64,000 nt of DNA from Miscanthus floridulus (GCF_019320115.1 NC_089584.1:58276852-58340851); one strand, 5' to 3'; numbered from the stretch's first letter, positions 22,394-33,399 are shown. Notes: a model not told the origin generated them from the sequence alone. Made by a program: numbers and translations.

Positions 22394-23503
22394 TGTTGAT
22401 GGTAGTTAATGCCAATCATAAACCGTCAATATACCTTGCATAAAAGACCAAAATGGATCACCAACTTAGACTTAGAAGTTTAAACTAACAATTTCCATGA
22501 GTTTTGGCGAATCTATGTTTTCAGCAGGATTTAATTAGAAAATCATCAAGGAGGACCTATTCGTCAAAGGAAATCAAGTTAATTCGCGATGGTACTAAGA
22601 TGGGAAGACTCTAGAGGGTACTACACCAAAGCAAAACCTATGCCTCTAACATGTGGGGCCAGCCAGCCTATGGGCCCCACATGTCATCCCCTCCTTGCTA
22701 CGTCGGTTCTCCACCACCTTAAGAATCATATCTACGCCGTTCTTTCAAGTCAGTTTGATTTGAGGGTCCAGGATGCTTGAAGGCCCCTATATATACTTGC
22801 CTGTACCCCCACCTCCAGGTAGATCCTAAAACCCTAGAAACTAGAGCTACAATTCATATCCTCTCCATCAGGATCAAAGCTAGCAATTAAGAGAAGATAT
22901 AGTCTTGTATTAGAAACAGAGAGATAGAGTGTGAGAGAAGAGTTTGGAGGAGTTCTGGCCTATCGGTGCTCTCTATAGCTTGTACCCTAGCATTCTAAGA
23001 TTTCTCTAGTAATCAACTTCTAATTCAAGTAAGTATCATTATTTATATTGTTCTTTAGGTTTGTGACTCTTTTTGTAGTACTCGTAGTGTAAGCGTGGTG
23101 CTTAGACTCAGTTACTCATAGATGTTCCCTATATTCTGAATCGATGGTAGCTCACGAGGGTGACTCTTATAGCCTCATTAAATCCTTTGTAGTCCACCTC
23201 CTGTTTGTAGGCCAAGCAAGACCTGTGTACTATAGGAAACACACTTTGCCTATGTTTAACTTAGTAATATCCCTAGAATTGAACAATAGAAGACAGCTTA
23301 CCGAAGTTAGAACTAGAAGACCTTAGTGATCTCCCCTATACTCTAGTTATCTTAAGTCTTGTTGCTACTTTGGGTTAAGTTAGACTTAGTTATTCTCACA
23401 CATGTTTCCTTGAGTTTGATATTCTAGAATACTTTTCAGTGAAGTGCTACATTGGTATCCATGCACTTGTGGATTATTCTGTGTGCGTTAATATATACTA
23501 ACA
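22394..23503 (+). repeat. G2 3' LTR (complete, 1110 bp)
   Basis: It starts TGTTGATGG after the polypurine tract and ends CTAACA. It contains a TATA-like CTATATATAC at about 22,787-22,796. It is followed by the target duplication ATGAC. Confidence 0.9.
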
Positions 23504-23508
23504 ATGAC

Positions 23509-23600
23509 GCATGTCCCATGGTTGTGGGGAGTTTCCCGTATGCATGCGGTCAAGCGGGGAGAACTTCCCATGTACGAGAAGACTATGGTTGGAGTTTGAT
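23509..23600 (-). repeat. Likely remainder of the C1 LTR beyond G2
   Basis: It directly follows the G2 target duplication, so it was contiguous with 17,346 before G2 inserted. On the minus strand, style and base composition (GGGAAACTCCCC, ACCATGGGACATG) match the LTR piece at 17,300-17,346. The boundary with the Helitron-like sequence is not resolved. Confidence 0.4.
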
Positions 23601-24740
23601 GGAGAGGAATCCTAAGGAGGTGATTGAGATCACCCCATTGAAAGATATTTGTAACTGTCAAGTACCTATTTAAGTACATTTACAAGGGTCATGATTGGAT
23701 GTCTATGGTTACGAGAGAGGTTGACAAGGAGGAATAGATGGGTAACCCCATGTGAAGCCTTCTAAAGGATATACGATTTTGATTTAAGTGAATGGTCCTC
23801 TTCCGTGTTGTCCTTATAGCTCCATCTTCAAGACAAGAATGTGGTGTCATTTCACCAGTGCAACAAGAGCTTAATTGTCTAGGAGTTGAAAAGTCAATGC
23901 TTACAGCGTACTCCGACATGAATAGTACAACTGAACACACTCATGGTAGATTGTATCGAGACTTTCCTGAGTTATTATATATATTCATGGAATCCACATT
24001 CCAAAGAATGGATTATTAGGAAGGAAAAAATTAATATAGATTGGAAGAATCGTCTCTGCCAACCCAGCCGAGGGGATGTGTTAGTATCTTCGGGTTCTTC
24101 TAAACCACATATTGGCACAACCTTCTTCAATGATCCAAGGAATGTTGCCAGCATAATCCTAGTGACCTTCCGTGAAGCTGCAGAAAGAAGGGGACTAATC
24201 GAAGCACACAACACGTTGGACGAGAGCCTTACTAAGGCTACTAAGTGGATGATGCGATATGTGCTATGAAGGCTCTTTGCAAGAATATTGGTATTCTGTG
24301 AGCCTAGCGATGTGTTTAAAAAACACAAGGAGGCAATGTCAAAGGACAATAGGCGCAATAACCACTCCAACTTCATAGTGGTGTTGTACTTGTAGATATT
24401 CACAAAATATTGTTATAATCAATTTAGAAGGATATAAAGATGTAACTACTTCTAGAAAGGCTAGCAATGAGGCGAATGCTAATGATGTGGCTCTAACACC
24501 ATTAATGACGAGCAGAGCGGGTTGTGTACAATCAGATTATGTTTACTATCGATACCAAGCATGGGGTTCTGATCTTTGTGGATGGACCTAGTGGCACAAG
24601 GGAGGCTTATCTTTGTCAATGTATTTGGTTGATCCATTTAGTTTGTAATAATCAAAGTATCCAGACTGCACAATGTTGCCGATGTATTTGGTTGCTCCAT
24701 TTTGTTTGTAATAATCAAAGTATCCAGACCATTTAATATT
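23601..24740 (+). pseudogene. Helitron Rep/helicase, N-terminal part, broken
   Basis: Frames on the plus strand give VKYLFKYIYKGHD (about 23,657-23,695), a conserved block of the Helitron-like N domain. WNPHSKEW (about 23,985) and TFREAAERRGLIEAHNTLDE (about 24,165-24,225) follow, then RLFARILVFCEPSDV (24,270-24,315), and from about 24,525 MFTIDTKHGVLIFVDGPSGT, the start of the PIF1-type helicase. The Walker A box, usually GGTGKT, reads SGTREA, so the nucleotide-binding Lys is lost. Many stops and frameshifts. The protein would start Helitron rolling-circle transposition; the HUH Rep motif itself is not in this fragment. Confidence 0.8.
24619..24729 (+). repeat. Tandem duplication, two 48-bp copies
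   Basis: Copies at 24,619-24,666 and 24,682-24,729 (period 63 bases) differ at only a few positions. They lie directly after the dead Walker A box and just before the M1 insertion. They do not look like helicase coding sequence. Confidence 0.7.
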
Positions 24741-24741
24741 T

Positions 24742-24983
24742 GAGTTAAATGCACCAGCGGCCCTCGAACTTGTAAGCGTGTGTCACAGAAGTCCATAAAC
24801 TTGGAAAATGCATTTCTAAGTCCCTAAACTTGTTAACTGGTTCATCACAGGTCCATATAAGCCATGCTGGCATTTTTATCTGACGTGGCATGCATTGTAG
24901 CACTGACTGTGTCTGCCACTTTGCATTTAACCCCTCATCTATCTTAGCCTCATTCATTTGCATAAAAGAAAAGGGTGCACTCG
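24742..24983 (+). repeat. M1 left terminal inverted repeat
   Basis: About 242 bases, matching the reverse complement of 26,285-26,499. It contains an extra segment of roughly 25-30 bases near 24,765-24,800. Confidence 0.85.
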
Positions 24984-26284
24984 AAGGTGCTACCCACGCT
25001 CTGGCCATGTGAGCTGGTGATTGTGGCCACACAGCCAACGCCGACCATGTTGCCCATGCTAACAAGTAGCATCGCCTGAGTGGACGCATGCAGCCTTGTC
25101 GGTGGCTATGACATGGCCTTCTTTGTCTCACTGTCTACGCTGCTATAGGGCCACTCGTGCTGCCACCCCACGCGCTACGTGCATCTTGACAAACGCCGCC
25201 CCACCACGGCTATGGCCATCGTCGCCTTGCTGGTTGCACTACCAAGAAAGTGAAGAGAGCAGACCACCTCCCTTCTCCTGCCAGCATGCGGACATGGACA
25301 GAGAAGGCACTCGGTCGCTGAGTTGCTGTAGGAGCGAAGGCCATGCTACAGCACAATGAAAGGTACTCGTCCATTGGTCCACAGGGGCGGCTCATGAAGG
25401 CTATAGGCTACGGGCGGTGCTAGCTAGTAGCACAGGCTATAGCATGGTCGGCGCTGGCTATGAGACCACGGTCATCGGCTCACGAGGCTAGAAGTCCTGG
25501 AAGCCCTAGAATCCGACCGACGCGAGGTGGAAGAAGACCATGTCGACAGCGCGCTTGCTAAGTTCTGGCTTGGCCGCTTGGTGGCTAGCTGGTGGGTATG
25601 CGTATGGGTATCGGGCTTAGGGGCTTCTTCTATCTTGGCAGGCCAACCCCATAAGGCCTTAGCCTTTTTGGGAAAGAAGAAATGCGTAGTCGGCAGTTGC
25701 GGCATCGCGCAGAGCTCCCCTAACTCCAAGGCGTTGCATCGAGCACGGGCTGGCTTGGTCGCTGTGGCTGGACACGCCAGCGCGCTGGCTCCCTCTGGCC
25801 CTAGCTCTCCTCTTCTGTCGCCTCCTGCCCTACGTGAATAGCGGCTCCACCCCTCGTCGGCCACCGGGCATCGGCTCGCCCCCTCCCGATCTCCTATGTG
25901 GCCTGCGCATAGCCAGCGGATAGCGGAAAGGACTTAGGACAGGGGGCCAACTGACCTAGGTGCTACCCACTAGCCACCATGCTGTCAGGCAAACGAGTAG
26001 ACGACAGAGACTGCCGCTGTTGTGTTGCCCGTGCGTGTAGCGGGGCAGGACGGTCGCCGGCACGAAAATAGGCGAACAATAGGGCACAGGCCAGAAGGGA
26101 GACGGACGGGATGCTGCCGCTACACCGCTATGCCAGCGTGCTGGTGTGCTGCTGCAGCGCTGGCATGCTACCCATAGGAAGCAGGATTGACGATCAGGAA
26201 TATTCCTGTGACCTATGACCCCGATGGCGCCGGTGCTGGCGAGGCGGATCGGGGCCGAAGCGTAGAGGAGGAAGGTCGGGCGCA
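24984..26284. other. GC-rich interior of M1
   Basis: About 1.3 kb with GC content far above its surroundings. Overlapping ORFs occur on both strands (for example 25,472-25,864 minus, 130 codons, Ala/Arg/Ser-rich; 25,527-25,841 plus; 25,956-26,402 minus). None shows a domain I recognise and they overlap each other, so no CDS is called. Captured exon pieces are possible, as in Pack-MULEs. Confidence 0.4.
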
Positions 26285-26499
26285 CGAGTACAACCTTTTT
26301 TATATAAATGAACGAGGCTAAGATAGATGTGGGGTTAAATATAAAGTGGCGAACACAGTTAGCGCTACATTGGCGTGCCACGTTGGATAAAAATGCCAGC
26401 ATGGCTGGTATGGACCTGTGATGAACCAGTTAACAAGTTTAGGTACTCAGAAATGCATTTTCCTTGTTGATGGACCTAAGCCACTGGTGCATTTAACTC
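26285..26499 (-). repeat. M1 right terminal inverted repeat
   Basis: About 215 bases, reverse complement of the left arm. It shares, for example, AGTTAAATGCACCAG at the tip and ATCTATCTTAGCCTC near the inner end. Confidence 0.85.
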
Positions 26500-26508
26500 T
26501 TAATATTT

Positions 26509-26884
26509 CTACCACGAGCTTGGTTGCTTGATGGTATGGAGATGCGGCGGAACTTATTCGTGGATTTATTGGTGCTTGAAAGAAATGGATGTTGGAGATT
26601 TCTTCTGCCGATATAAAACATTATCTTAGCCGCCTCACGAAAAGGTCTATATAGTAGAGTTTGTGAGTCTACGATGCCTCGCTCTCCATGTTTGTGTTAA
26701 TTTCATGAACTTTGCTTTTTGGATTAAATGTCACTTTAATATTGGTATTTAATTTCACAGTATTGTTATCTTATCGTGCGATTCGTGCGTTATTAGTAGA
26801 AAAGTTTAGCTGTCCCATAGCAACGTACGAGTACGCTACCTAGTCTTTAAAAAGGCCCGCTCGCTATTATACGCAACTAGAGCA
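26509..26884. other. Unassigned segment between M1 and the resumed helicase
   Basis: About 375 AT-rich bases interrupting the helicase reading. CCCATAGCAACGTACGAG at 26,812-26,829 and the following CTAG before T (26,840-26,844) resemble the hairpin and CTAG end of grass Helitrons, so a small Helitron end may lie here. No gene seen. Confidence 0.3.
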
Positions 26885-27990
26885 TCATTGTTGTGGAAAC
26901 TACATCTGGTGTTGTAGCCTCAATAATGACTAGTGGCAGAAGTGCCCACTCGCACTTCAAGGTTCCCCTCACCATTAATGATGGGTCTTTTCCAACATCA
27001 TAAAATAGACTGGTACTATCAAGCTGCTACAAACTGCATCTCTCATTATTTAGGAGGAGGTGACAAAGAGGTAGACTATTGAGGCGATAGACAACAGCCT
27101 CCGTGATACCTCTGTGATATGATGGACTAACTGAATTGCCATATAGGTAGGAAGACTGTTGTGTTTGCTGGAGACGATTTCACCTGTTCTTCAAAGAGGG
27201 TCAAGGGATCATATAGTCAATGCCTCGCTGCAGATGTTGTACCTTTGGGGTTCCAAGCAACATCTCAAACTAGTGGAGGCTCTAAGGAGGCCAATTGTGA
27301 TGGTGAAATCGATGTTCCTCACACTAGGGAAGATAGTGATTTTGATACGCTAATTGATTGCATATTTCCAAGACAACACAAATATGTTAACAAAAACTAC
27401 ATCACCTCTCGAGCAATATTATCTACATGGAATGAAATGGATTGATATGATTAACATTAAAATGATACGTCGTTTCTAAGGGGATGATATAGTGCATCAT
27501 AATTTTGATTGTGTTGTGGACGATCCGCAGGAATTGCATAACACTTTGACACCCAACAATCTACCGCAACATATGTTAAACCTAAAGGTTGGCTGCCAGT
27601 CATATTGCTTAGGAATATTGATCTTGCAAATGGACTTTGCAATGGCATCATGCTTATCATACAAGGGTTTTAAAGGAATACCATGGACACAGAAATTATT
27701 TTGGGATAGCATGCTAGAAAATGAGTTTTGTTGCCTCCCATACCCTTGTGCTCATTCGGTGATAAGATGTTCCCTTTCCAATTTAAGAGCAAACAGTTCC
27801 TCATTCGGCTCAGCTTCGCCATGACCATAAACAGGGTGAATGTCGGGGTGTACTAGAAACGGTGTTCTCTCACAACCAACTATATGCAGCGCTATCTAGA
27901 GCCACAACAGGATTGGACATCAGGATCTTGGGCGTGTCAACCGTTGAGAAGAACATAAACAAAGGAAAGAAAAAGGTGAATGCTATGTTC
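26885..27990 (+). pseudogene. Helitron helicase (PIF1-like), C-terminal part, broken
   Basis: It resumes the helicase after M1: TTSGVVASIMTSGRSAHSHF (about 26,900-26,960), GRKTVVFAGDDF (about 27,150), DTLIDCIFP (27,340), NYITSRAILSTWNE (27,395), NLPQHMLNLKVGC (27,560-27,600), NIDLANGLCNGIML (27,615-27,660) and the final motif RLSFAMTINRVNVGVY (about 27,806-27,850). These are the ordered SF1/PIF1 helicase blocks of plant Helitrons. Several frameshifts and stops; non-functional. Confidence 0.8.
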
Positions 27991-29034
27991 ACATAGAATA
28001 TCGCCTATAAAGAGGTTATAACCTCATAAACGAGGTAATATCTCTCGTTAACATATTTTTTTCATGATAGTCAACTGTAGTTTAGCTTTAAATATTAGAA
28101 AATAGCATATATGTAGATGCATAATACTTCAAACACTAAAGTGCAAACTACTTGGTTGTCGATGCTTGTCGAGTGTGCAATACCCTTACGATGATATTAA
28201 GAAGGTGTGACATTTAGGTTTGCCCGAGGATACACTTAAGAAAAAATGCATCGATTTCACATCAAAATTTAAATTATATTCTAATTGTTCATCTATCATG
28301 AAGACTCGTGTAATAGTAATGTTCTGAACATCACGCTCGAAGAACTATTTTTCGGGTAATAGTACAACACATATTTTTGTTATCGTGGCATTATTTTTCT
28401 ATTGCAACACACGAACATTCTCAACTTGTCTGTGATAAATTTGACAATTAGTGATTGTATGGGTAGATCCTTGAATATAAAATAAGTTTTTCCAACTTGC
28501 CACTTGAAAAAGAACCATGAGGATTAGTGGACACTGAACAGCTTTACCCAACTCTATATTTGGACTAGAATTTTCATCATATGGAAATAATTTCCACATT
28601 TATTTGTAGACTTGCAAATCACCATTTTCATTCTTGGACATTTGTTTTATATGATACACACAAGCTATCTAGCTAAATTTGAGCAATTTTGGATAAAACA
28701 AACTAATGATACTGTTCAAGATGATTTACAGAGCTACGTGGAGCACCTAATTGTGATAGGATGATGCCGTCCAAGAAACAAAAAATTATAATGTTTCGAC
28801 AAGGTTATGTAATGAGATGCACCAGAATGGCTTATGACCATAGCATAATGAAGACACTAACAAAGAAGATACTATCACGTACCTGTTGTCGGTAATCACC
28901 TTGTTGCTGGCCAACACTGGAGAATCAGCCTGCGGACGCACTTAGTTGTGCGGCTCTGTTGTTGTAGCCATCCCTGGCTGGCTGGCTCCACCGGTTGCAG
29001 CGAGGTCTTGGCCTGGCAGTCTTGTCGCACTGAC
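27991..29034. other. Unassigned sequence between Helitron and K1
   Basis: About 1.04 kb. The left part is AT-rich; the last 150 bases before K1 are GC-richer. I found no domain, no terminal repeat and no ORF longer than about 70 codons that looks coding. It may be the Helitron 3' tail or a host spacer. Confidence 0.3.
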
Positions 29035-29037
29035 CTA

Positions 29038-29520
29038 CACTACTACAGATCTGGACATCACTGTCGGTTCAAAAACCCACTTCACTGTCAGATTTTGAAC
29101 CGACAGTGGCATACCGGCAGTGATGGGGGGTTGACATCACTGTCGGTCCTTAAAAACCGACACTAATCTACAGGAAACAGTGTCGGTTCCTGGCTCCGCC
29201 CGGTAGTGTCCAGTTGAACAACACTGCCGGTTTGTAGTGCCAACCGACAGTGACGGTTGCTTTAAGAGTGTCGGTTCTTGGCTCAAGCCAGCAGTGTTGA
29301 GCAAGCCTACACTGTCGGTTCATGGATCAAACCGGCACTGTTGTAGTAAATATCAGTGTCGGTTCATGGATCAAACTGGCAGTGTTCTTGTAACTATCAG
29401 TGTTGGTTCATGGTTCAAGCCAACAGTGTTGAGGATGACAATACTGTAGGTTTGCTTCTAACCGGCAGTGATGGTTACGACAATACTGCCGGTTTGTTGC
29501 TAACCGGTGGTGATGGCTCG
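29038..29520 (+). repeat. K1 left TIR and subterminal array
   Basis: Many direct and inverted copies of a motif around CACTGTCGGTTC and AACCGACAGTG, with variants containing CCGGCAGTG, packed into about 480 bases. In CACTA elements such arrays bind the element-encoded TNP1/TNPA-type protein. Inverted neighbours could form hairpins. Confidence 0.9.
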
Positions 29521-29727
29521 TTCATATTTTATTATTTTATAATTTATTTTAATTTATATTTTTTTGTGGAATCAGGTTTCGCTTTATATACGCTACGTAG
29601 ACGACAGGTCCATCAATATTAAACATTACAAATGTTACGATTACAATTCAAATGTTCTTATCCACATCTCGATCCCTCAAAATGAAAAAAAAATATTCTT
29701 GGACTTCACACATGCTTCTCGGACTTC

Positions 29728-30420
29728 TTACAATAATCTAGCGAGCCACTCTGGGCCATACTGGTCCTTGTACTTCACGGATTGTGCAATGGAAAATACT
29801 CCATCTTTTTTCAATACCTCGGCTAAGATGAATTTTACCAGCTCCGATTGTAGTGCGACGATCTCTATATCTAGCAGCCTTTCGTGCTTATATTTCTTGC
29901 GCTGTCGTTCAAAAAAGATGATATCCAAAGAGGAACAGTAAGTCATTTTGTTGAATTATTAACAGACATAAATGAAATGGGGATTATACACACCAACTTA
30001 TCGGTTTCTTCCGATTTTCCGCCGATGTAGCGAAGCATTGACCAAATTACATAAAACCCGCATGCATTGTTTTCCGCCGGCTGTAATAGGTACTTCCCCT
30101 CCATTTCGACAACCTTGAATGGGACCAGCGTCCCACCGATATGTCTTCTTCGGACACTGAGCAACATTAAAAGGAGAAATATTAGAAAGCTGTATGTGTG
30201 ATTAGAAAATAATAGTTATTAGGATCGCTTACTAATTCAGCACTGCCACCAGTGCATCAAGATGATGAAATGGTTTTTTCTTCGAGTCCCACACCTCGAG
30301 CAGATTTTTAGCAAGATTAACACAAATAAAGATGAAATGGTTGCTGCAATCACATAATCCTAATTATCGAATTATCTTAACAAAAAAAGAAGCATAAAAT
30401 TAAAAGCCGAGAACACATAC
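29728..30420 (-). pseudogene. Ulp1-like (C48) cysteine peptidase part of K1 ORF2
   Basis: Minus-strand pieces show the order of a Ulp1 peptidase: NHFIFICVNLAKNLLEVWDS (about 30,280-30,342; catalytic His and Asp), then after an intron-like gap RRRHIGGTLVPFKVVEMEG and QPAENNACGFYVIW (about 30,045-30,085; oxyanion Gln and nucleophile Cys), and a tail at 29,728-29,946. SUMO-protease-like domains are often found in grass CACTA and MULE elements; their role there is not established. Residues of the catalytic set are all present, but the frame is divided by apparent introns and stops between 30,200 and 30,770. Confidence 0.7.
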
Positions 30421-30770
30421 TCGCAGTTGTAGTCTAGAAGTATGTGGGTTTTCTTCTTCATCATGAATTCGTCGAAAACAACAATCAATCTCTATTTCAG
30501 GTCTTCCATGTCACATCCATAGAGGCCTAGACATGTCCTCTCATTGTCTCATATGGGGTCCAAGAAGCCTATGTAATCCTATTTGCTTTTTAGAATGCAA
30601 AATTTTGCTATACACCTACATAAAATCATGAGAAGTGCTCAAAAGTTAACAATTTGTGTCTCGAGAGAGTAGTTAATTGTAATATCGTGCATGTAGGGTA
30701 CTTACATAGTCCACATCATCAACACTTGTACATTGAGAAAGCAATTCTGGTATAGCTGGAACAAGCACTC

Positions 30771-33060
30771 TCACTCGACATCGAACTTCTCTTCTTCAGG
30801 ATATTGGAAAACATGTGGCGAACGGATAATAACCTCAAAACCAAAGTCATCCGTCTCTGTTGCTTGAACCATGTAATATTCATGTAATTGACGCATATAT
30901 GTTGTCAGATTTTTATACTCATGATCGATAACCAAAAGATTGCCCCTTTCATACTTCATTGCCGGTGTTCCCGTCCCTTGTACATCATAATAGATGTTCG
31001 CGGCCTCTTCCATAGTTAAATCAGAGTTGTCTTCGACTAACTTCATAATGTTCCTTAAATCTTTATTGTGTATTTCTTCGTCTCTTGTTGTAGCGTATTT
31101 ATTCTGTGTTTGCCTTTCGAATTCGGACTTCAACAAAAATGGAGGTAGTGAGGCACATATATTGAAGAAACTAACACAATCTTCCTTTGAGATGTGTGCT
31201 GTAAATTTTTCTTTCATCAAGGTGGTAACGCTGCCACTGAATGACCTTTTTCTTTTCTGTTGGTCCACTTTGGGAGCATTAGCGACCGAATCCAATGACC
31301 TTTTCTGCGACTACGAGGATATCTTTGATCTTGTTTTGGGCTGAGGTGGAGGAGGAGGATGACGACAAGAATTCTATTTTCTCGGCGCTGATGAAGATGG
31401 AGGAGGAGGAGGAGTCTCTTTTCTTAGGGCTGATGAAGATGGAGTCGGACAAGGAGGAATAGAAGGAGACCTCTGTCTTCTCGGGGTGATGGCTTCGGAT
31501 GAGGAGGGGAGTGATCTCTGTTGGGAGATGGTGAGTGATCATCGTGGGTGGGCGAAGACTCGCAGTCGTCCTCATCATCAGAGGACAATTGATGGTCAAG
31601 CTTAATGAAGCGCTTGCACCAGGCCACTTGAGAGCCCTTGTTTTCACCAAGTTTCGGCCTGTCTTCTGCTATGAGGTACTCAATGGGTATCTTGTTATAC
31701 TTCTTATCAAGTATTTTGTCAATGGTGACTTGAGTGTACCCTAGTGGAATTGGGTGGCCATTAATTGTCCTGTCTCCTACAGGCTAGGCCTAGCCGAGCG
31801 CCACCTTGTCCATTGTCCATTCCTGATGGATGTACAACCTGATATTGATGGGTTCAGTGATGTCGTCCACCGGATGAGGCACATTCACCTCTTCTTCATC
31901 GAGCGGGGTCGATCCGTAGCTACTATGACCCCTAAACTATGGGCTAAAGGCACTAGAAGTAGGGTTTTGTGGTACTACTAACCCCTTGGACAGCAAAATT
32001 TGCTCGACTCATGCTTCAACGGTCGCCTCAATCCATGCTTCCATTCTATCTTCCATCTCTTTTAGTCTCCTCAAATACTTTGCCTCATGTTCCGCTCTAC
32101 CCCTCGAGCGGCTCCGGTAAGTGTTAGATTCTTGGGGAAATGCTAGTTTCCAAGGAACAACACCGGTTCCTCTAGTGCGACCAGGGTGCTCCTTGGTTCT
32201 GAGTGCTTAGGTGAGCATGTCTTTCTCCCTATTAGAAGTGCGAGTCCCTTGCCTCACCTCCTTAGTTACCTGGGAGATCCTCTAGATGAGTTTGCTCATG
32301 GGTTGATTTGAGGAGCTAAAGCTCCCATCCTTGGTGTGCCGTACATTTCTCCCCATACAGTATAATACCGATCTAGACTCCTAATCGGTGGTCTCAACCT
32401 GAACGCCTTCCTCAGCAAGGCGATCTATCTTTTGAAGTTCTGCTTCAAATTTTGGCATCTTTTTAGCGTAGCCACGAGAGCCGAGATGATGAGGATTCGT
32501 CGCTTTTTGTGAATTCTCCTTATTCTTCCTGCTCAATTTGAAGTACTCCTCGGATAACCTGTATTCCTTGAAAGCCTGCCCGAAGTCCTTCTGCTTGCTA
32601 AACTATCCACCATCAAAATCTAGCTCTTTATTTTGGAGGACAAAATTCTTGTACAATGTCCCCTTGAAATTCTTGAAGCATGTCCCCATGATTTCTTTTG
32701 CTTTTTTCTTGACTAACTCCCTATCATACTCGGCTAGGAAAGTGAAATACTCAGGGATCTTGACATCCCATATGTAATCGTTCTCGCTTTTAGGAACCCT
32801 CCACTGGTCATCATCTTTCTCAATCCACTTTCTATACTTAATTAGGATGAAGTCCCTAATGAGTAACCCGAGGATAGTCTTGTATTTGGTCAAAGCTATA
32901 GGCGGTGAGAGTGGATCCCCGAATTCATCACTCAGTAATATGCCAGTGTGCATTCCTACCAACAGGAATCTTTGACATGCCCCGCTTGGATCTGGCCTTC
33001 CTGCTACCCGAACCCTCTAGCTCCTTGGCCGGTGGAGGCTCCTGCTAGAGACACCAAAGT
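30771..33060 (-). pseudogene. K1 ORF2, N-terminal and middle parts (Ptta/TNP1-like transposase)
   Basis: Segments on the minus strand: 32,603-32,962 (WIEKDDDQWRVP, DVKIPEYFTFLAEYDREL), the continuation to about 31,860 (CRGTRTSNREKD-like), 31,424-31,860 (DDITEP-type block, then acidic and Pro/Ser-rich) and 30,771-31,295 (174 codons, with LMKEKFTAHISKEDCVSFF and RQLHEYYMVQATETDD). The order and the neighbouring Ulp1 part match the second ORF of En/Spm-type elements. There are several stops and frame changes, so no intact product. It probably once encoded the DNA-binding partner of TNP2; that role is inferred from element structure. Confidence 0.6.
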
Positions 33061-33327
33061 ATGCTATGACCCTCTCAATTGATTAGCGTGTGTGGCTACA
33101 TAGTGACATGATACCAAAGTTACCTGGCCATCTTAGTCATTTTGACCCAGATCGAGCAGGCCAGATAGGGTCCATGGCTGCTCATTCTCACCGACCTGAT
33201 TGACACTGTCACCGTTTGTCGGATCATGCGGCTCTCTCATTCCAGTGATATCAGCCGCTTCTTGTTGCCGATCAGTTCTACTAAATAATAAATGCAAAAT
33301 AAAAAAAATGCAAAATCAAAAAAGTTT

Positions 33328-33399
33328 GGCCCGCCTGGGATTCGAGCGCGGGTCTCAGAGTACAGAGTGCGTGGCCTTAACCGCTGAGCTCGGATAGGG
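33328..33399 (-). other. tRNA-like sequence with Pol III signals inside K1
   Basis: On the minus strand GAGCTCAGCGGTTAAGGC resembles a tRNA D-arm/A box, and GCTCGAATCCC about 45 bases later resembles a B box. Next come GCGGGCC and, five bases on, a run of six T, the usual Pol III terminator. The acceptor and T stems do not pair well and no anticodon can be assigned, so it is a tRNA-related relic rather than a tRNA gene. It sits between ORF2 and the 3' end of TNP2. Confidence 0.4.

Larger units (their letters stand above)
17352..23503 (+). mobile_element. G2: Athila-like Ty3/gypsy element with internal deletions
   Basis: LTR copies begin TGTTGACGG (17,352) and TGTTGATGG (22,394). The element ends CTAACA at 23,503. 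ATGAC stands immediately before (17,347-17,351) and after (23,504-23,508), a perfect 5-bp target duplication. The coding part is of the Athila/Tat branch ([18 protein letters not shown], integrase without chromodomain). The 5' LTR is only 338 bp against 1110 bp at the 3' end and is joined directly to pol, so the LTR end, primer-binding site and gag are deleted. The RT domain is also missing. It lies within the LTR of C1. Confidence 0.9.
24742..26499. mobile_element. M1: Mutator-like element with long TIRs, possibly Pack-MULE
   Basis: GAGTTAAATGCACCAG at 24,742 is matched by its reverse complement ending at 26,499. The inverted similarity continues inward for more than 200 bases with an indel in the left arm. 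The 9-base TTAATATTT flanks it perfectly (24,733-24,741 and 26,500-26,508), the target-duplication length of the Mutator superfamily. Length 1758 bp. The interior (about 25,000-26,280) is markedly GC-rich and encodes no MURA-type transposase, so the element is non-autonomous. The interior may be captured host sequence, but I cannot identify a parent gene. It lies inside the Helitron helicase region. Confidence 0.9.

Noticed and set aside
25096..26402. Candidate genes in the interior of M1
   Set aside because: ORFs on both strands overlap and match no family I know. Reported only as possible captured sequence.
29038..29520. Regularly spaced short repeats suggestive of a CRISPR array
   Set aside because: Units are inverted pairs with irregular spacing at the ends of a CACTA element in a plant genome; they are subterminal repeats.
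33328..33399. Functional tRNA gene
   Set aside because: Acceptor and T stems do not pair and no anticodon loop can be assigned; kept only as a tRNA-like relic.
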